Below, one piece after another: positions 8,574-17,084 of a DNA stretch of 64,000 nucleotides; positions within the stretch are counted from its first letter, which is position 1; each line of letters opens with the position of its first letter. This stretch comes from Neoroseomonas terrae. Its GTDB lineage: Bacteria > Pseudomonadota > Alphaproteobacteria > Acetobacterales > Acetobacteraceae. The notes beneath the pieces are model-generated. The model had not been told where the DNA came from. It saw only the letters and a program-made list of their open reading frames with translations, and ran no database searches. The position numbers were made by a program, and so were the translations under genes. The stretch lies in the NCBI RefSeq assembly GCF_018129025.1, contig NZ_JAAEDI010000009.1, forward strand, positions 1-64,000. The letters run 5' to 3'.

Positions 8574-8849
8574 TCAGTCCTTGTCGAACAGCGCGCGTAG
8601 TTCATCCTTCGCGGCATCCAGCGTGCGGCGGCGTTCGGCGGGCAGCTCCTTCCCGGCGCGGTTGATGTAGAATGTCAGCATCCCCATGGCGGATTGCAGC
8701 GGGGTGCCTTTGCGGCGGTCGCTGCGCTCGGCGGATCGCTTCAGCGACTGCGCGATCGCCTTCGGATCGTCCTTCGTAAAGACGCGCTCCTCAAGGTCGA
8801 GCGCATCGGAATGCTCGGTGACGTCCTGCGACCACTTCTTCGTCGGCAT
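8574..8849 (-). CDS. DUF3175 domain-containing protein
   Basis: A small basic protein of 91 aa beginning MPTKKWSQDVTEHSD. DALDLEERVFTKDDPKAIAQ, LKRSAERSDRRKGTP and AMGMLTFYINRAGKELP are the core of DUF3175, a widespread domain of unknown function in soil proteobacteria. No signal or membrane segment is seen, so it is probably cytoplasmic. The start at 8849 is preferred because it agrees with the family's usual N-terminus; an upstream in-frame ATG would add 15 low-complexity residues. It is convergent with bpt across 12 bp. Confidence 0.87.
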   Translation of the reverse strand: MPTKKWSQDVTEHSDALDLEERVFTKDDPKAIAQSLKRSAERSDRRKGTPLQSAMGMLTFYINRAGKELPAERRRTLDAAKDELRALFDKD

Positions 8850-8908
8850 GGGCGGGCCCTGCGCGCTGGCGTTGCTGGTTCCTCGCCCCGTCAACGCCGG
8901 GCAAGGGC

Positions 8909-10516
8909 CTACGTTGCGCGCCTGACGATCTCGGCCGCACGCTCAGCCAGCATCAGCACGGCCGGATGGATGTTCGACGACGGCACCAGCGGGAAGACCG
9001 AGGCATCCGCGACCCGCAGCCCTGTCACCCCGCGCACCCGCAGTTCCGGGTCCACCACCGACCGCTCGTCGGCGCCCATCCTGTTGGTCCCGCAGGGGTG
9101 ATAGACTGTCGCGCCATTGTCGCGGATGTAGTCCATCACCTGATCGTCGGTCTGCGTCGCTGCGCCCGGGCATTCCTCGCGCTCGATAAGGCCGGCGAAG
9201 GGCGCCGTTTCCGCGATGCGCCGTCCGAGCCGATGGCTTTCCAGCATGATGCGGATATCGGACGGCGCGCTGAGGTAGTTCGGGCGGATCACCGGCTTGA
9301 TGTCGGCATTCGGCGCGCGGAGCGTCAGCTCCCCGCGGCTGTCCGGGCGGCATACGCAGTAGTTGAAGGTAAAGCCGGGGTACTTCGCGAGCCGGCTCGC
9401 GCCACGGGCCTGGTCATCCAAGCTGAAGTTCACGAACTGGAACTGCACCTCCGGCTCCTCGGAACCCGGCAGGACGCGGGCGAACAGGCTCGCCTCCGAC
9501 GCGCCGACCGCCATCTGGTTCTTCCGCCGCATGAACCAGCCGAGGCCGAGCCCCGCGGCCCGCACCGGGTTCGCCATGATCTCGTTCAGCGTGCCGCAGG
9601 GCTTGGTGCGGAAGGCGTAGCGGACCATGAAATGGTCCTGCAGGTTCTTGCCGACCTCCGGGGCGTGCGCCACCACCGGAATGCCCATGGCCTGCAGCGC
9701 GGCACCATCGCCGATGCCCGACAGCATCAGCAGCTTCGGGCTCTCGATCGCGCCGGCGCAGACGATCACCTCGCGGCGCGCGAGCCAGGTTTCCTCGCCC
9801 ACGGGTCCGCGCACCACCACGCCGATGGCGCGGCCGTCGCGGAACAGGATGCGCTGGCCGACGCGCTCGGTCTGCACGTCCAGGTTCGGCCGGCCGAGCG
9901 CCGGCCTCAGATAGGCCGTCGCCGGGGACCAGCGCCAGCCGCGATGGACATTGAGCTGGTTCGGCGCGACGCCCTCGAACCACTCCGCATTGTTGTCCTG
10001 GTTGCGCACGAAGCCGAGTTGCTCGCAGGCCGCGACGAAGGCGCGGCAGCCGTCGGAAGGTTCCGGAACCTCGCCGACCTGCACCGGCCCGTCCTTGCCG
10101 CGATACTCGCTGTCCGGCCCGGCGAAGGTCTCCAGCTTGCGGAAGGCCGGCAGGCAATCCTCATACGACCAGCCGCGCGCACCGGACTGAGACCAGCGAT
10201 CGTAGTCGCGTGGCGAACCGCGCAGGAAGACCAGCCCGTTCACGCTGCCCGACCCGCCGATGACGCGCCCGCGCGGCCAGTAGAGGCTACGGTTGTTCAG
10301 CTCGGGCTCCGCCTCGGTCTGATAGTTCCAGTCGAACTTCCGCGTGACGTAGAGCCGCGCGAAGCCCATCGGGATGTGGATCCAGGGATTGCGGTCCCAC
10401 GGCCCCGCTTCCAGCAGGGCCACCTGCGACGACGGGTCCTCCGACAGCCGCGCCGCCATGACGCAGCCGGCGGAACCGCCGCCCAGAATGACGTAGTCCG
10501 CTTCCTTCGCCGCCAT
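8909..10516 (-). CDS. GMC family FAD-dependent oxidoreductase (choline dehydrogenase-like)
   Basis: A 535-aa glucose-methanol-choline oxidoreductase. The FAD Rossmann motif YVILGGGSAGCVMAARLSED is at residues about 8-27. GMC signature 1 is in YWPRGRVIGGSGSVNGLVFL, signature 2 in GAIESPKLLMLSGIG. The catalytic His is likely in TVYHPCGTNRMG near the C-terminus, followed by VPSSNIHPAVLMLAERAAE. Such enzymes oxidise alcohols with FAD; the substrate is not evident. The start at 10516 has AGGGG a few bases upstream and puts the FAD motif at the N-terminus. The divergent neighbour is a MetE-like gene. Confidence 0.93.
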   Translation of the reverse strand: MAAKEADYVILGGGSAGCVMAARLSEDPSSQVALLEAGPWDRNPWIHIPMGFARLYVTRKFDWNYQTEAEPELNNRSLYWPRGRVIGGSGSVNGLVFLRGSPRDYDRWSQSGARGWSYEDCLPAFRKLETFAGPDSEYRGKDGPVQVGEVPEPSDGCRAFVAACEQLGFVRNQDNNAEWFEGVAPNQLNVHRGWRWSPATAYLRPALGRPNLDVQTERVGQRILFRDGRAIGVVVRGPVGEETWLARREVIVCAGAIESPKLLMLSGIGDGAALQAMGIPVVAHAPEVGKNLQDHFMVRYAFRTKPCGTLNEIMANPVRAAGLGLGWFMRRKNQMAVGASEASLFARVLPGSEEPEVQFQFVNFSLDDQARGASRLAKYPGFTFNYCVCRPDSRGELTLRAPNADIKPVIRPNYLSAPSDIRIMLESHRLGRRIAETAPFAGLIEREECPGAATQTDDQVMDYIRDNGATVYHPCGTNRMGADERSVVDPELRVRGVTGLRVADASVFPLVPSSNIHPAVLMLAERAAEIVRRAT

Positions 10517-10634
10517 CGTCCATCCCCTGAGGCTTCGTTGCGGCAATGTTTGCATTGCGCGCGGAGCGGCGGAAGCCTCCGCCTCTGGTGGGCGCCATGG
10601 ACCGCCGCTAGCCTCCGCGGCCGGAGGATTCGCC

Positions 10635-11669
10635 ATGACCCAAACGCTGCTGCCGACGTCGCTCGTCGGCTCCTATCCGCAACCCGACTGGCTGATCGAC
10701 CGCCAGCGCCTCGCCGGCCGCTTCCCGCCGAGGGTGCGCGCGAAGGAGTTGTGGCGCGTCGCGCCGGAGTATCTCGACCAGGCGCAGGACGACGCGACGC
10801 TGCTCGCGATCCGTGCGCAGGAAGCTGCGGGCATCGACATCATCACCGATGGCGAGATGCGCCGGGAAAGCTATTCCAACCGCTTCGCCACCGCGCTCGA
10901 CGGCGTCGATCTCGACAATCCGGGCACCGCGCTCGACCGCAGCGGCCATCCGAATCCGGTGCCACGCGTGGTGGGCCGCATCCGCCGCCGCCACGCGGTG
11001 GAGGATCGCGACGTCCGCTTCCTGCGCGCCAATACCGACCGGATGATCAAGATCACCGTACCCGGCCCCTTCACCATGGCGCAGCAGGCACAGAACGATT
11101 TCTACAAGGACGAGGCGGAGATGGCGATGGACTACGCCGCCGCCGTGAACGAGGAGATCCGCGACCTCTTCGCCGCCGGCGCCGACGTCGTGCAGATCGA
11201 CGAGCCCTATCTCCAGGCGCGCCCCGAGAAGGCGCGGCAATACGGCGTCGAAGCGGTGAACCGTGCGCTCGAAGGCATCACCGGCACGACGGCGCTCCAC
11301 ATCTGCTTCGGCTATGCCGCCATCATCCACGAACGGCCGAACGGGTATTCCTTCCTGCCCGAGCTGTGCCGCTGCAAGGTGCGGCAGATCTCGATCGAGA
11401 CGGCGCAGTCCAACCTCGACACCGCAGTGCTCAAGGACCTGCCGGACCAGACGATCATCCTCGGGGTGATCGACCTGCTGGACCAGAAGGTGGAAACGGC
11501 GGAGACGGTCGCCGCGCGCATCCGCAAGGCGCTGCCCCATGTCGATCCGACGCGCGTCATCGTCGCCCCCGATTGCGGTATGAAGTACCTCCCGCGGGAG
11601 GTCGCCGACGGCAAGATGCGGGCGATGGTCGAAGGTGCTGCCATCGTGCGGCGGGAACTCACGCGCTGA
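10635..11669 (+). CDS. Cobalamin-independent methionine synthase-like (MetE C-terminal domain) protein
   Basis: A 344-aa protein equal to the C-terminal catalytic barrel of MetE without its N-terminal half. The UROD/MetE fold is shown by SLVGSYPQPDWL, TDGEMRRESY, VQIDEPYL and VIVAPDCGMKYLPREVA. The zinc ligands expected from MetE are visible: the HxC in ALHICFGYA and the Cys in PDCGM. Stand-alone forms are common in proteobacteria and act on unidentified methyl donors or thiol acceptors, so true methionine synthase activity is not established. It is divergent from the GMC oxidoreductase. Confidence 0.88.
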   Translation: MTQTLLPTSLVGSYPQPDWLIDRQRLAGRFPPRVRAKELWRVAPEYLDQAQDDATLLAIRAQEAAGIDIITDGEMRRESYSNRFATALDGVDLDNPGTALDRSGHPNPVPRVVGRIRRRHAVEDRDVRFLRANTDRMIKITVPGPFTMAQQAQNDFYKDEAEMAMDYAAAVNEEIRDLFAAGADVVQIDEPYLQARPEKARQYGVEAVNRALEGITGTTALHICFGYAAIIHERPNGYSFLPELCRCKVRQISIETAQSNLDTAVLKDLPDQTIILGVIDLLDQKVETAETVAARIRKALPHVDPTRVIVAPDCGMKYLPREVADGKMRAMVEGAAIVRRELTR

Positions 11670-11769
11670 CGCCGGTCACGATGATGTAGGACGATAGCGG
11701 ATCGATCCGTGCGCGCAGCCGGTCTAGGCTCCGCGCGCGACCTATCCGAATCCATGAGGAACGCTACGC

Positions 11770-12114
11770 ATGCGCCTTCTGGCACCCGCCCTGCTCGCGC
11801 TCGGCATCGCCACCTCCGCCGCCGCCCAGCCGCCCCCGACCGTCACGGTCGAAGGCCTGGATCGCGGCCTGACCAATCTCGGCCTGATGGCGGGCCACGC
11901 CGTTCAGTGCCTGCCGGAGGGCGAGCGCCCTGCCGCCCAGCGCGCCGTGCTCGCCTTCAATAGCATCCTGATCGCCGAAATGGGTGCGAATGCGGCCTTC
12001 CGCTTCGCGACCTCCTTCGGCGCAGGGTCCTCGCACCAGGTGGACCGCCAGTTCTGCGAGCGCAGCCTCGCCGATTGGCGCAAGCTGGTGCAGGACCACA
12101 ACCTCAACCGCTGA
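11770..12114 (+). CDS. Small secreted hypothetical protein, 114 aa
   Basis: I do not recognise the family. There is a Sec signal peptide (about 1-19, Ala-X-Ala before QPPPT). The mature region has GLTNLGLMAGHAVQCLP and a later QFCERSL: two cysteines about 50 residues apart that could form a disulfide. It is otherwise helical and neutral. The product is presumably periplasmic. It is co-directional with, and 16 bp before, another secreted protein. Confidence 0.75.
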   Translation: MRLLAPALLALGIATSAAAQPPPTVTVEGLDRGLTNLGLMAGHAVQCLPEGERPAAQRAVLAFNSILIAEMGANAAFRFATSFGAGSSHQVDRQFCERSLADWRKLVQDHNLNR

Positions 12115-12130
12115 CGGCAAGGATCGGACG

Positions 12131-12571
12131 ATGATGCGGAAATATCTGCTTCTGACGGCGATGGCCGGGCTTGTCGCGATGCCGGTGGCGGCCGCGCCGA
12201 TCGATGCCGCCGGCGCGCTCGGCACCGCGCTGCGCGAGGCTACGCCCGGCGCCACACTCGTGTGGTGGCATGCCGGCGGCACGACCGGCTGGGGCAACCA
12301 CTGGCATGCCGGTGGCACCGGCGCCTACGGCGCTCATCCGGCCTATGGCTACCACGGCTGGGGCGGCGACTATCACACCTACTACCGGCCGCCCGTGGTG
12401 GTGACGCCTGGCTACAACCCGGCCGGCAGCTTCGCAGCCGGAGCCATTGTCGGCGGCGTGGTGGGCGCCGCCGCGGCATCCGCCTCGCGTCCGCCGGCGC
12501 CGCCTGCGGCGACGACGGTCTACAACTACAGCCAGCCGCCGACCGTCGTTAACAACTACTACAGCGACTGA
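12131..12571 (+). CDS. Secreted Gly/His/Tyr/Trp-rich protein
   Basis: A 146-aa product of unknown function. It has a signal peptide (about 1-22), then an imperfect WHAGGTTGWG / WHAGGTGAYG tandem followed by Tyr/His/Gly-rich sequence (about 45-85). A hydrophobic glycine-rich segment (FAAGAIVGGVVGAAAA, about 103-118) resembles glycine-zipper membrane segments. The tail is Pro-rich and ends NNYYSD. The start at 12131 has AAGGA upstream. His/Trp repeats might bind metal, but this is speculation. A strong hairpin follows the stop. Confidence 0.75.
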   Translation: MMRKYLLLTAMAGLVAMPVAAAPIDAAGALGTALREATPGATLVWWHAGGTTGWGNHWHAGGTGAYGAHPAYGYHGWGGDYHTYYRPPVVVTPGYNPAGSFAAGAIVGGVVGAAAASASRPPAPPAATTVYNYSQPPTVVNNYYSD

Positions 12572-12581
12572 ACCCCCCGCG

Positions 12582-12610
12582 GCGGGCGGTGCGCTTTGCG
12601 CGCCGCCCGC
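12582..12610. terminator. Bidirectional hairpin terminator
   Basis: A 13-bp stem (one G.U) closes a TTT loop: GCGGGCGGTGCGC, then GCGCGCCGCCCGC. It lies between the convergent secreted-protein gene and the channel-like gene and touches the latter's stop codon. There is no clear U tract, which is usual in this high-GC background. Confidence 0.6.
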
Positions 12611-13074
12611 TACCGGGTCCCCGGCCAGGCCTGCTGGATCATGGCGTAGAGAAAGGCTGTCGAAAGGCCGAGCAGGATCGCGCCGTTCAACGCCTCCAGC
12701 GCTCCGAGCATCTGCCAGTGCCGCTCAAGGTAGATCGCCGCATGGCCGTAGGTCGTCATCGCGCCCAGCGAGTAGAGCATCGCCTCATGCGATGTCCGCA
12801 GCGCGCCCGTCACCATGAAGGCCGCCGCCCACAGCGCTGCCTGCAGGACGTGCAGCAGCGTCACGAGCGAGACCGTCACGCTCATCACCAGGGCGAAATG
12901 CGGCAGCGGCGCGCGAATGACCGCCGCTGGGCGCGGCAGGGCCCGGTGGAAGGCCGCGCGGATCAGCCCCAGGCCGATCACATGAACCACCACCGTCAGG
13001 ACGATCAGCGGAGCGCCGACCGCCCAGGATCGGCCCCAGCCACCGATATCGATCACCGCGGCGGTCTCATCCAT
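12610..13074 (-). CDS. Small ion-channel-like membrane protein
   Basis: A 154-aa protein with about four hydrophobic segments (about 17-37, 53-80, 85-100 and 125-145). Between the last two, SLGAMTTYGHAAIYL has the form of a channel pore loop; TTYG can be compared with the K+ filter TVGYG, but it is not canonical. Similar proteins are annotated as two-pore-domain/ion-channel family proteins in related bacteria. No ligand-binding domain is present. The start at 13074 is the first giving a hydrophilic N-terminus before the first membrane helix. Conduction is inferred only. Confidence 0.65.
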   Translation of the reverse strand: MDETAAVIDIGGWGRSWAVGAPLIVLTVVVHVIGLGLIRAAFHRALPRPAAVIRAPLPHFALVMSVTVSLVTLLHVLQAALWAAAFMVTGALRTSHEAMLYSLGAMTTYGHAAIYLERHWQMLGALEALNGAILLGLSTAFLYAMIQQAWPGTR

Positions 13075-13096
13075 CGCCGCGGCCCCGCCGGCCCGT

Positions 13097-13567
13097 TCAG
13101 CGACCCAGGGTGACCGTGGCGCCTTGAGGCGGCACGCCGAGGGCAAGACCCGGCGGTGCAGAGCGCAGTTCGATCAGCACAAGGTTGTCATTGCCCAGGC
13201 GCAGCGCCGCGCCGAGATCGGACGCGACCCCTCCGACATCCCGATAGGTTCCAGCGAAGTCGCCGCTCCGCTCCAGCCCGAAGACGCGCCCCGTGACCGT
13301 CGCGCGCGCCGGTGCCCCGTCCTGCACGGACAGCCCGGTGATGGTGAAGGGGAAGCTCTGCGCGTTGGTCTGCAGCGTACCGCGCGCCGTGGCGGACCCC
13401 CGCGCCAGCGTCAGCCGCACCGTCCCGTCCGCTGGCGTGCCGGGGGACAGGGTGAACAGCCCCGGCGACGGAATCGCGTCAGCCGGCGGCGGCGCCTCGG
13501 GCAGGTCGCCGCGGGCGCAGGCCGCGAGAAGGAAGGGGGCCAGAAGGGCCAGGCGGCGTAGCGTCAT
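13097..13567 (-). CDS. Lipoprotein of unknown function
   Basis: A 156-aa protein with a lipoprotein signal peptide ending in the lipobox LLAAC (Cys about residue 17). The mature part is rich in beta-strand (GTVRLTLARGSATARGTLQ, FPFTITGLSVQDG, ATVTGRVFGLERSGDFAGTY), suggesting a small beta-sandwich or barrel on the membrane face. I do not recognise a named family. It lies 22 bp upstream of the channel-like gene on the same strand and is probably co-transcribed with it. Confidence 0.72.
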   Translation of the reverse strand: MTLRRLALLAPFLLAACARGDLPEAPPPADAIPSPGLFTLSPGTPADGTVRLTLARGSATARGTLQTNAQSFPFTITGLSVQDGAPARATVTGRVFGLERSGDFAGTYRDVGGVASDLGAALRLGNDNLVLIELRSAPPGLALGVPPQGATVTLGR

Positions 13568-14133
13568 GGCAGCGTCCTTGTTTCGCATCCACGGGCTTAT
13601 ACAGGCCGCGCGGCGTGGCGACGATCAGCCGCCATCGCGCCGCCGTTGCGCGCGGACGCCAGGATTCCCGGCGCCGCCGTCGGCCCCGCCTCGGCCCCGT
13701 GTAGCCTTCGGCCCATGGCTCGGAGACCCCCCGGTCCTCGAGCACGCAGCCGGCGGCGCTGTCTGGCGGGCCGCCTGCTCGTAAGCATGCGCAGTTCGGC
13801 ATGGGACTTGGCAGGGCAATCACCGGCTGCACTTCGCCAAACAGCCGACGCATGCCGCGTAGCGCCGCGGTTCATTGCCTTCCACACCGATGCTGGCTTA
13901 CCGGCCGTCCGGATGGCGCCGGCGTTGCAGGCCGATGACCTTCCGTCGCCGGCGCGGTCCTTCGATGCTTCGGCTCTGGACGTGTACGATCCTGCGCTGC
14001 AACAAATGCACCAGACCGTGCGCTTGTCGGAGTCCCCTATGTTCCGCCCTGCCTCCCGTCCCCCACCGGCCGGCCGGATTCGGCAATGCGCGCGTAGCGT
14101 GTATTCTTCCCGCGAAACTCAGGCTTGGGTCCT
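13568..14133. other. 566-bp intergenic region upstream of the RND efflux operon
   Basis: No gene is supported here. Open frames exist on both strands but are Arg/Pro-rich, match nothing and look like GC-driven noise. No regulator gene (TetR, MarR or LysR) is present, although these usually accompany RND operons. The right part should hold the operon promoter; I cannot point to convincing -35/-10 boxes. Confidence 0.5.
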
Positions 14134-15735
14134 ATGACACGCTCGGCTCACCCCCGATTCCGCGCGACGGTGCTGGCCGTGCTGTTGCCGCTCGCGGCCT
14201 GCAAGGTCGGGCCTGATTTCACGGAACCATCGGCAAGTCTCGCCGAGCGCTGGCTCCAGGCCAGCGACCGATCCGTCATCACCGACCGCACGACCTATGA
14301 ACGCTGGTGGACGGTCTTCAACGACCCGACACTGAACGACCTAGTCGACATGGCGTACAGGCAGAACCTGACGCTACTGACCGCCGGGACGCGGGTCCTC
14401 GAAGCCAGGGCGGCGCTCGGGGTGGCGGCGGGCGAGTTCTACCCGCAGTCGCAGACCGTCGGCGGCGGGCTTTCCTACATCCGCCCCAGCGAAAGCGACC
14501 CGAGCGGCATCCCCCAGGCCAATCTCGGCGAGTTCTGGCGCGGCACGCTGGCCGCCAGCGCGGTGTGGGAACTGGACTTCTGGGGCCGCTTCCGGCGCGG
14601 GGTGCAATCGGCGGACGCTGCCTACCTCGCTTCCATCGCCACCTATGACGACGTGCTGGTGACGCTGGTCGGGGATGTCGCCTCGACCTATGTCGGCATC
14701 CGCACGCTGCAGGTGCAGATCGCCATCGCGCGCGCGAACGTCGCGCGGCAGCGCGTGGCGCTGCAGATTGCGCGCGACCGCTGGCAGGGCGGGGTCAGCA
14801 CCGCGCTCGACGTCGCCCAGGCGGAGAACGTGCTGGCGCAGACAGAAGCCTCCATCCCTCAGCTCACCGCCCAGCTTCAGCAGGGAGAGGCAGCGCTGCG
14901 CGTGCTGCTCGGCCTGCCGCCGCAGCGGATGGAGACGCTGCTGGCCGGCCGCCCCGACATCCCGGTGCTGCCCGAGGCCGTGGCCGTCGGCATCCCGGCC
15001 GAGCTGCTGCGCCGCCGCCCGGACATCCGCGCCGCGGAGCTGCGCGCCGCCGCGCAGAGCGAGCAGATCGGCATGGCGCTGGCCGAGCTGTATCCCGCTT
15101 TCTCCCTGAGCGGTGTCTTCGGCACGCAGGCGAGCAACATCGGGCGCAACCGCGTCTCGGACATGTTCAACGCGAGCGCCATCCAGTTCGCCTTCGGCGC
15201 CAACTTCTCATGGCCGATCCTGAACTACGGCCAGATCACCAACACCGTCCGCGTGCAGGATGCCCGGCTCCAGGGCCTGCTGACCGAGTACCGGAACACG
15301 GTGCTGAGCGCGCAGCGCGACGTGGAGAACGGCCTGTCCGGCTACATCCAGGGCGGGCAGCAGGTCGTGCTGCTCCAGCGCAGCGTGCGCGCGGCGGAAC
15401 AGGCGCTGTCCATCGCCATGGACCAGTACCGGATGGGCACGCGCGACTTCACGACCGTGCTGACGGCGATGCAAAACCTCTACGCCGCGCAGAACAGCCT
15501 CGCGGTTGCGCGCGGCGCGCGGGCGCGGGCGCTGACCTCGCTGTACCGCGCGCTTGGCGGCGGCTGGGAGCTCCGCCAGGGCAACGACTTCGTGAACGAC
15601 GCAACCCGCGACCAGATGCGTGCACGCACGGATTGGGGGCGCGCGCTGCCGCCCGCCGGCACGCCGCAACCCGCCGCCCCCGGCCTTCCCGGCCCCGCCG
15701 ACCGCGGTCCCGACATCCGCGCACCGCAATGGTGA
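14134..15735 (+). CDS. NodT-family RND efflux outer membrane factor
   Basis: A 533-aa TolC-like outer-membrane lipoprotein. The signal peptide ends in LPLAAC with the lipid-bearing Cys near residue 23, followed by KVGPDF, the standard start of OprM/NodT proteins. Two repeated coiled-coil halves follow; LRRRPDIRAAELRAAAQSEQIGMA and YPAFSLSGVFG are family signatures. It forms the trimeric exit duct of the tripartite pump. It is the first gene of a three-gene operon; its TGA overlaps the adaptor start. The ATG at 14134 is preferred over a TTG at 14125. Confidence 0.95.
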   Translation: MTRSAHPRFRATVLAVLLPLAACKVGPDFTEPSASLAERWLQASDRSVITDRTTYERWWTVFNDPTLNDLVDMAYRQNLTLLTAGTRVLEARAALGVAAGEFYPQSQTVGGGLSYIRPSESDPSGIPQANLGEFWRGTLAASAVWELDFWGRFRRGVQSADAAYLASIATYDDVLVTLVGDVASTYVGIRTLQVQIAIARANVARQRVALQIARDRWQGGVSTALDVAQAENVLAQTEASIPQLTAQLQQGEAALRVLLGLPPQRMETLLAGRPDIPVLPEAVAVGIPAELLRRRPDIRAAELRAAAQSEQIGMALAELYPAFSLSGVFGTQASNIGRNRVSDMFNASAIQFAFGANFSWPILNYGQITNTVRVQDARLQGLLTEYRNTVLSAQRDVENGLSGYIQGGQQVVLLQRSVRAAEQALSIAMDQYRMGTRDFTTVLTAMQNLYAAQNSLAVARGARARALTSLYRALGGGWELRQGNDFVNDATRDQMRARTDWGRALPPAGTPQPAAPGLPGPADRGPDIRAPQW

Positions 15736-17072
15736 TGATCATGCATCAGGCTCTCATCCGTGGACTCGTCCAGGCCCGCCGCGTCGCGACGCGGCGGAAC
15801 GCGATCGCGGCGCTTGTGGCCCTGCCGGTCGCCTTCGTGGCGGAACGGTCGGGCGCGCAGGGGCTCATGGAGCGGCTGTGGGACGACGTGACCGGCCGTG
15901 GCGGCTCCGCCGCGCCGCCGCCGGCGCAGCCCAGCGCCCCCGCGGCCACCCCCGCGCCGGCAACGCCACACCCAGCCGCCCCGCCGCCGCCCGCACCGGT
16001 GACGCCGGCCCAGGCCACGCCGCAGCCGCCGTCCATCCCCGTCGTCACGCCGCGCACGCAGTCGGTCGGCGAGACGATGACGCTGACCGGCAACGCGGCC
16101 GCGGTGAACACCGTGAACCTGGTCGCGCGCGTCGTCGGCTATCTCCAGCAGATCCACTTCGAGGACGGCGCCATCGTGCGCCGTGGTGACCTGCTCTTCA
16201 CCATCCAGCAGGACCAGTACCAGGCGCAGCTCCGCCAAGCGGAAGCGCAGCTCCAGCTCCAGCGCGCCGCGCTGACCCATGCGACAACAGAGGTCAGCCG
16301 CTACAGCGCCCTGGTGCGCCGCAACGCCGCGACGCAGGTCGAGGTGGACAACTGGGTCTATCAGCGCGCCGCGGCCGAGGCGAACATCATGAACGCCCAG
16401 GCGCAGGTCGACCTCGCCAAGCTGACACTGAGCTACACTGAGGTCCGCGCGCCCTTCGACGGGCAGATGGGCCGCCACCTGATCGATGTCGGCAACCTCG
16501 TCGGCAGCAGCCCGCAGAATGCGAACCTCGCGGAGATCCTCCAGCTCGACCCGATCTATGTCGAGGTGAACATCGCGGCGTCCCAGGCACAGCAGGTGCG
16601 CGCCAATCTCGATCAGCGGCGGATGACGCTGCAGGACCTTCAGCGCGTGCCCATCGAGGTGCAGCTGCAGAATGAGACCGGCTTCCCGCACCGCGGCCTG
16701 CTGAACTATGTCGCGCCGCAGGTCGATGCGCAGACCGGCACGCTGTTCGTGCGAGGGCTGCTGCAGAACCCGAACCGGACCCTGCTGCCGGGCCTGTTCG
16801 TCAATGTGCGCATCCCGATGGGACGCACGCTGCAATCGGCGCTGCTGGTGCCGCAGCGCGCTCTGCAGGAAGACCAGGGCGGCCGCTTCCTGCTGATCGT
16901 CGACCAGAACAACACGGTGCAGAAGCGTTATGTCCAGCTCGGACCCGTGGTCGGTGCGTGGCAGGTCGCCACCAGCGGCGTCACCGCCAGTGACCGGATC
17001 GTGGTGGGCGACCTGTGGCGGGCCTCGCCCGGCCTGCGGGTGACGCCGCAAACGACCACGCTGCCGCAGTAA
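15735..17072 (+). CDS. RND efflux periplasmic adaptor (membrane fusion) protein
   Basis: A protein of about 445 aa. An N-terminal signal or anchor region is followed by an unusually long Pro/Ala-rich linker (about residues 53-100), then the biotinyl-lipoyl-like domain (ARVVGYLQQIHFEDGAIVRRGDLLF), an alpha-hairpin rich in Gln/Ala, and the beta-barrel (LSYTEVRAPFDGQMGRHLIDVGNLV). It links the inner-membrane pump to the outer-membrane factor. Several starts are possible (15729, 15735, 15741); 15735 forms a TGATG overlap with the upstream stop. The extended Pro-rich linker is atypical and may span a thick periplasm. Confidence 0.92.
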   Translation: MIMHQALIRGLVQARRVATRRNAIAALVALPVAFVAERSGAQGLMERLWDDVTGRGGSAAPPPAQPSAPAATPAPATPHPAAPPPPAPVTPAQATPQPPSIPVVTPRTQSVGETMTLTGNAAAVNTVNLVARVVGYLQQIHFEDGAIVRRGDLLFTIQQDQYQAQLRQAEAQLQLQRAALTHATTEVSRYSALVRRNAATQVEVDNWVYQRAAAEANIMNAQAQVDLAKLTLSYTEVRAPFDGQMGRHLIDVGNLVGSSPQNANLAEILQLDPIYVEVNIAASQAQQVRANLDQRRMTLQDLQRVPIEVQLQNETGFPHRGLLNYVAPQVDAQTGTLFVRGLLQNPNRTLLPGLFVNVRIPMGRTLQSALLVPQRALQEDQGGRFLLIVDQNNTVQKRYVQLGPVVGAWQVATSGVTASDRIVVGDLWRASPGLRVTPQTTTLPQ

Positions 17073-17084
17073 GGAAGGGCCGGC

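Noticed and set aside
8966-11689. A 907-codon plus-strand frame across the GMC oxidoreductase and the MetE-like gene
   Set aside because: It overlaps two conserved genes in other frames and strands and has no motif.
13646-14137. A 163-codon plus-strand frame in the gap before the RND operon
   Set aside because: Arg/Pro/Ala-rich, no ribosome site, no family and no domain; treated as noncoding.
15480-17051. A 523-codon minus-strand frame opposite the RND adaptor
   Set aside because: It is the shadow of a conserved gene, with repetitive Arg/Gly/Leu/Val content and no recognisable motif.
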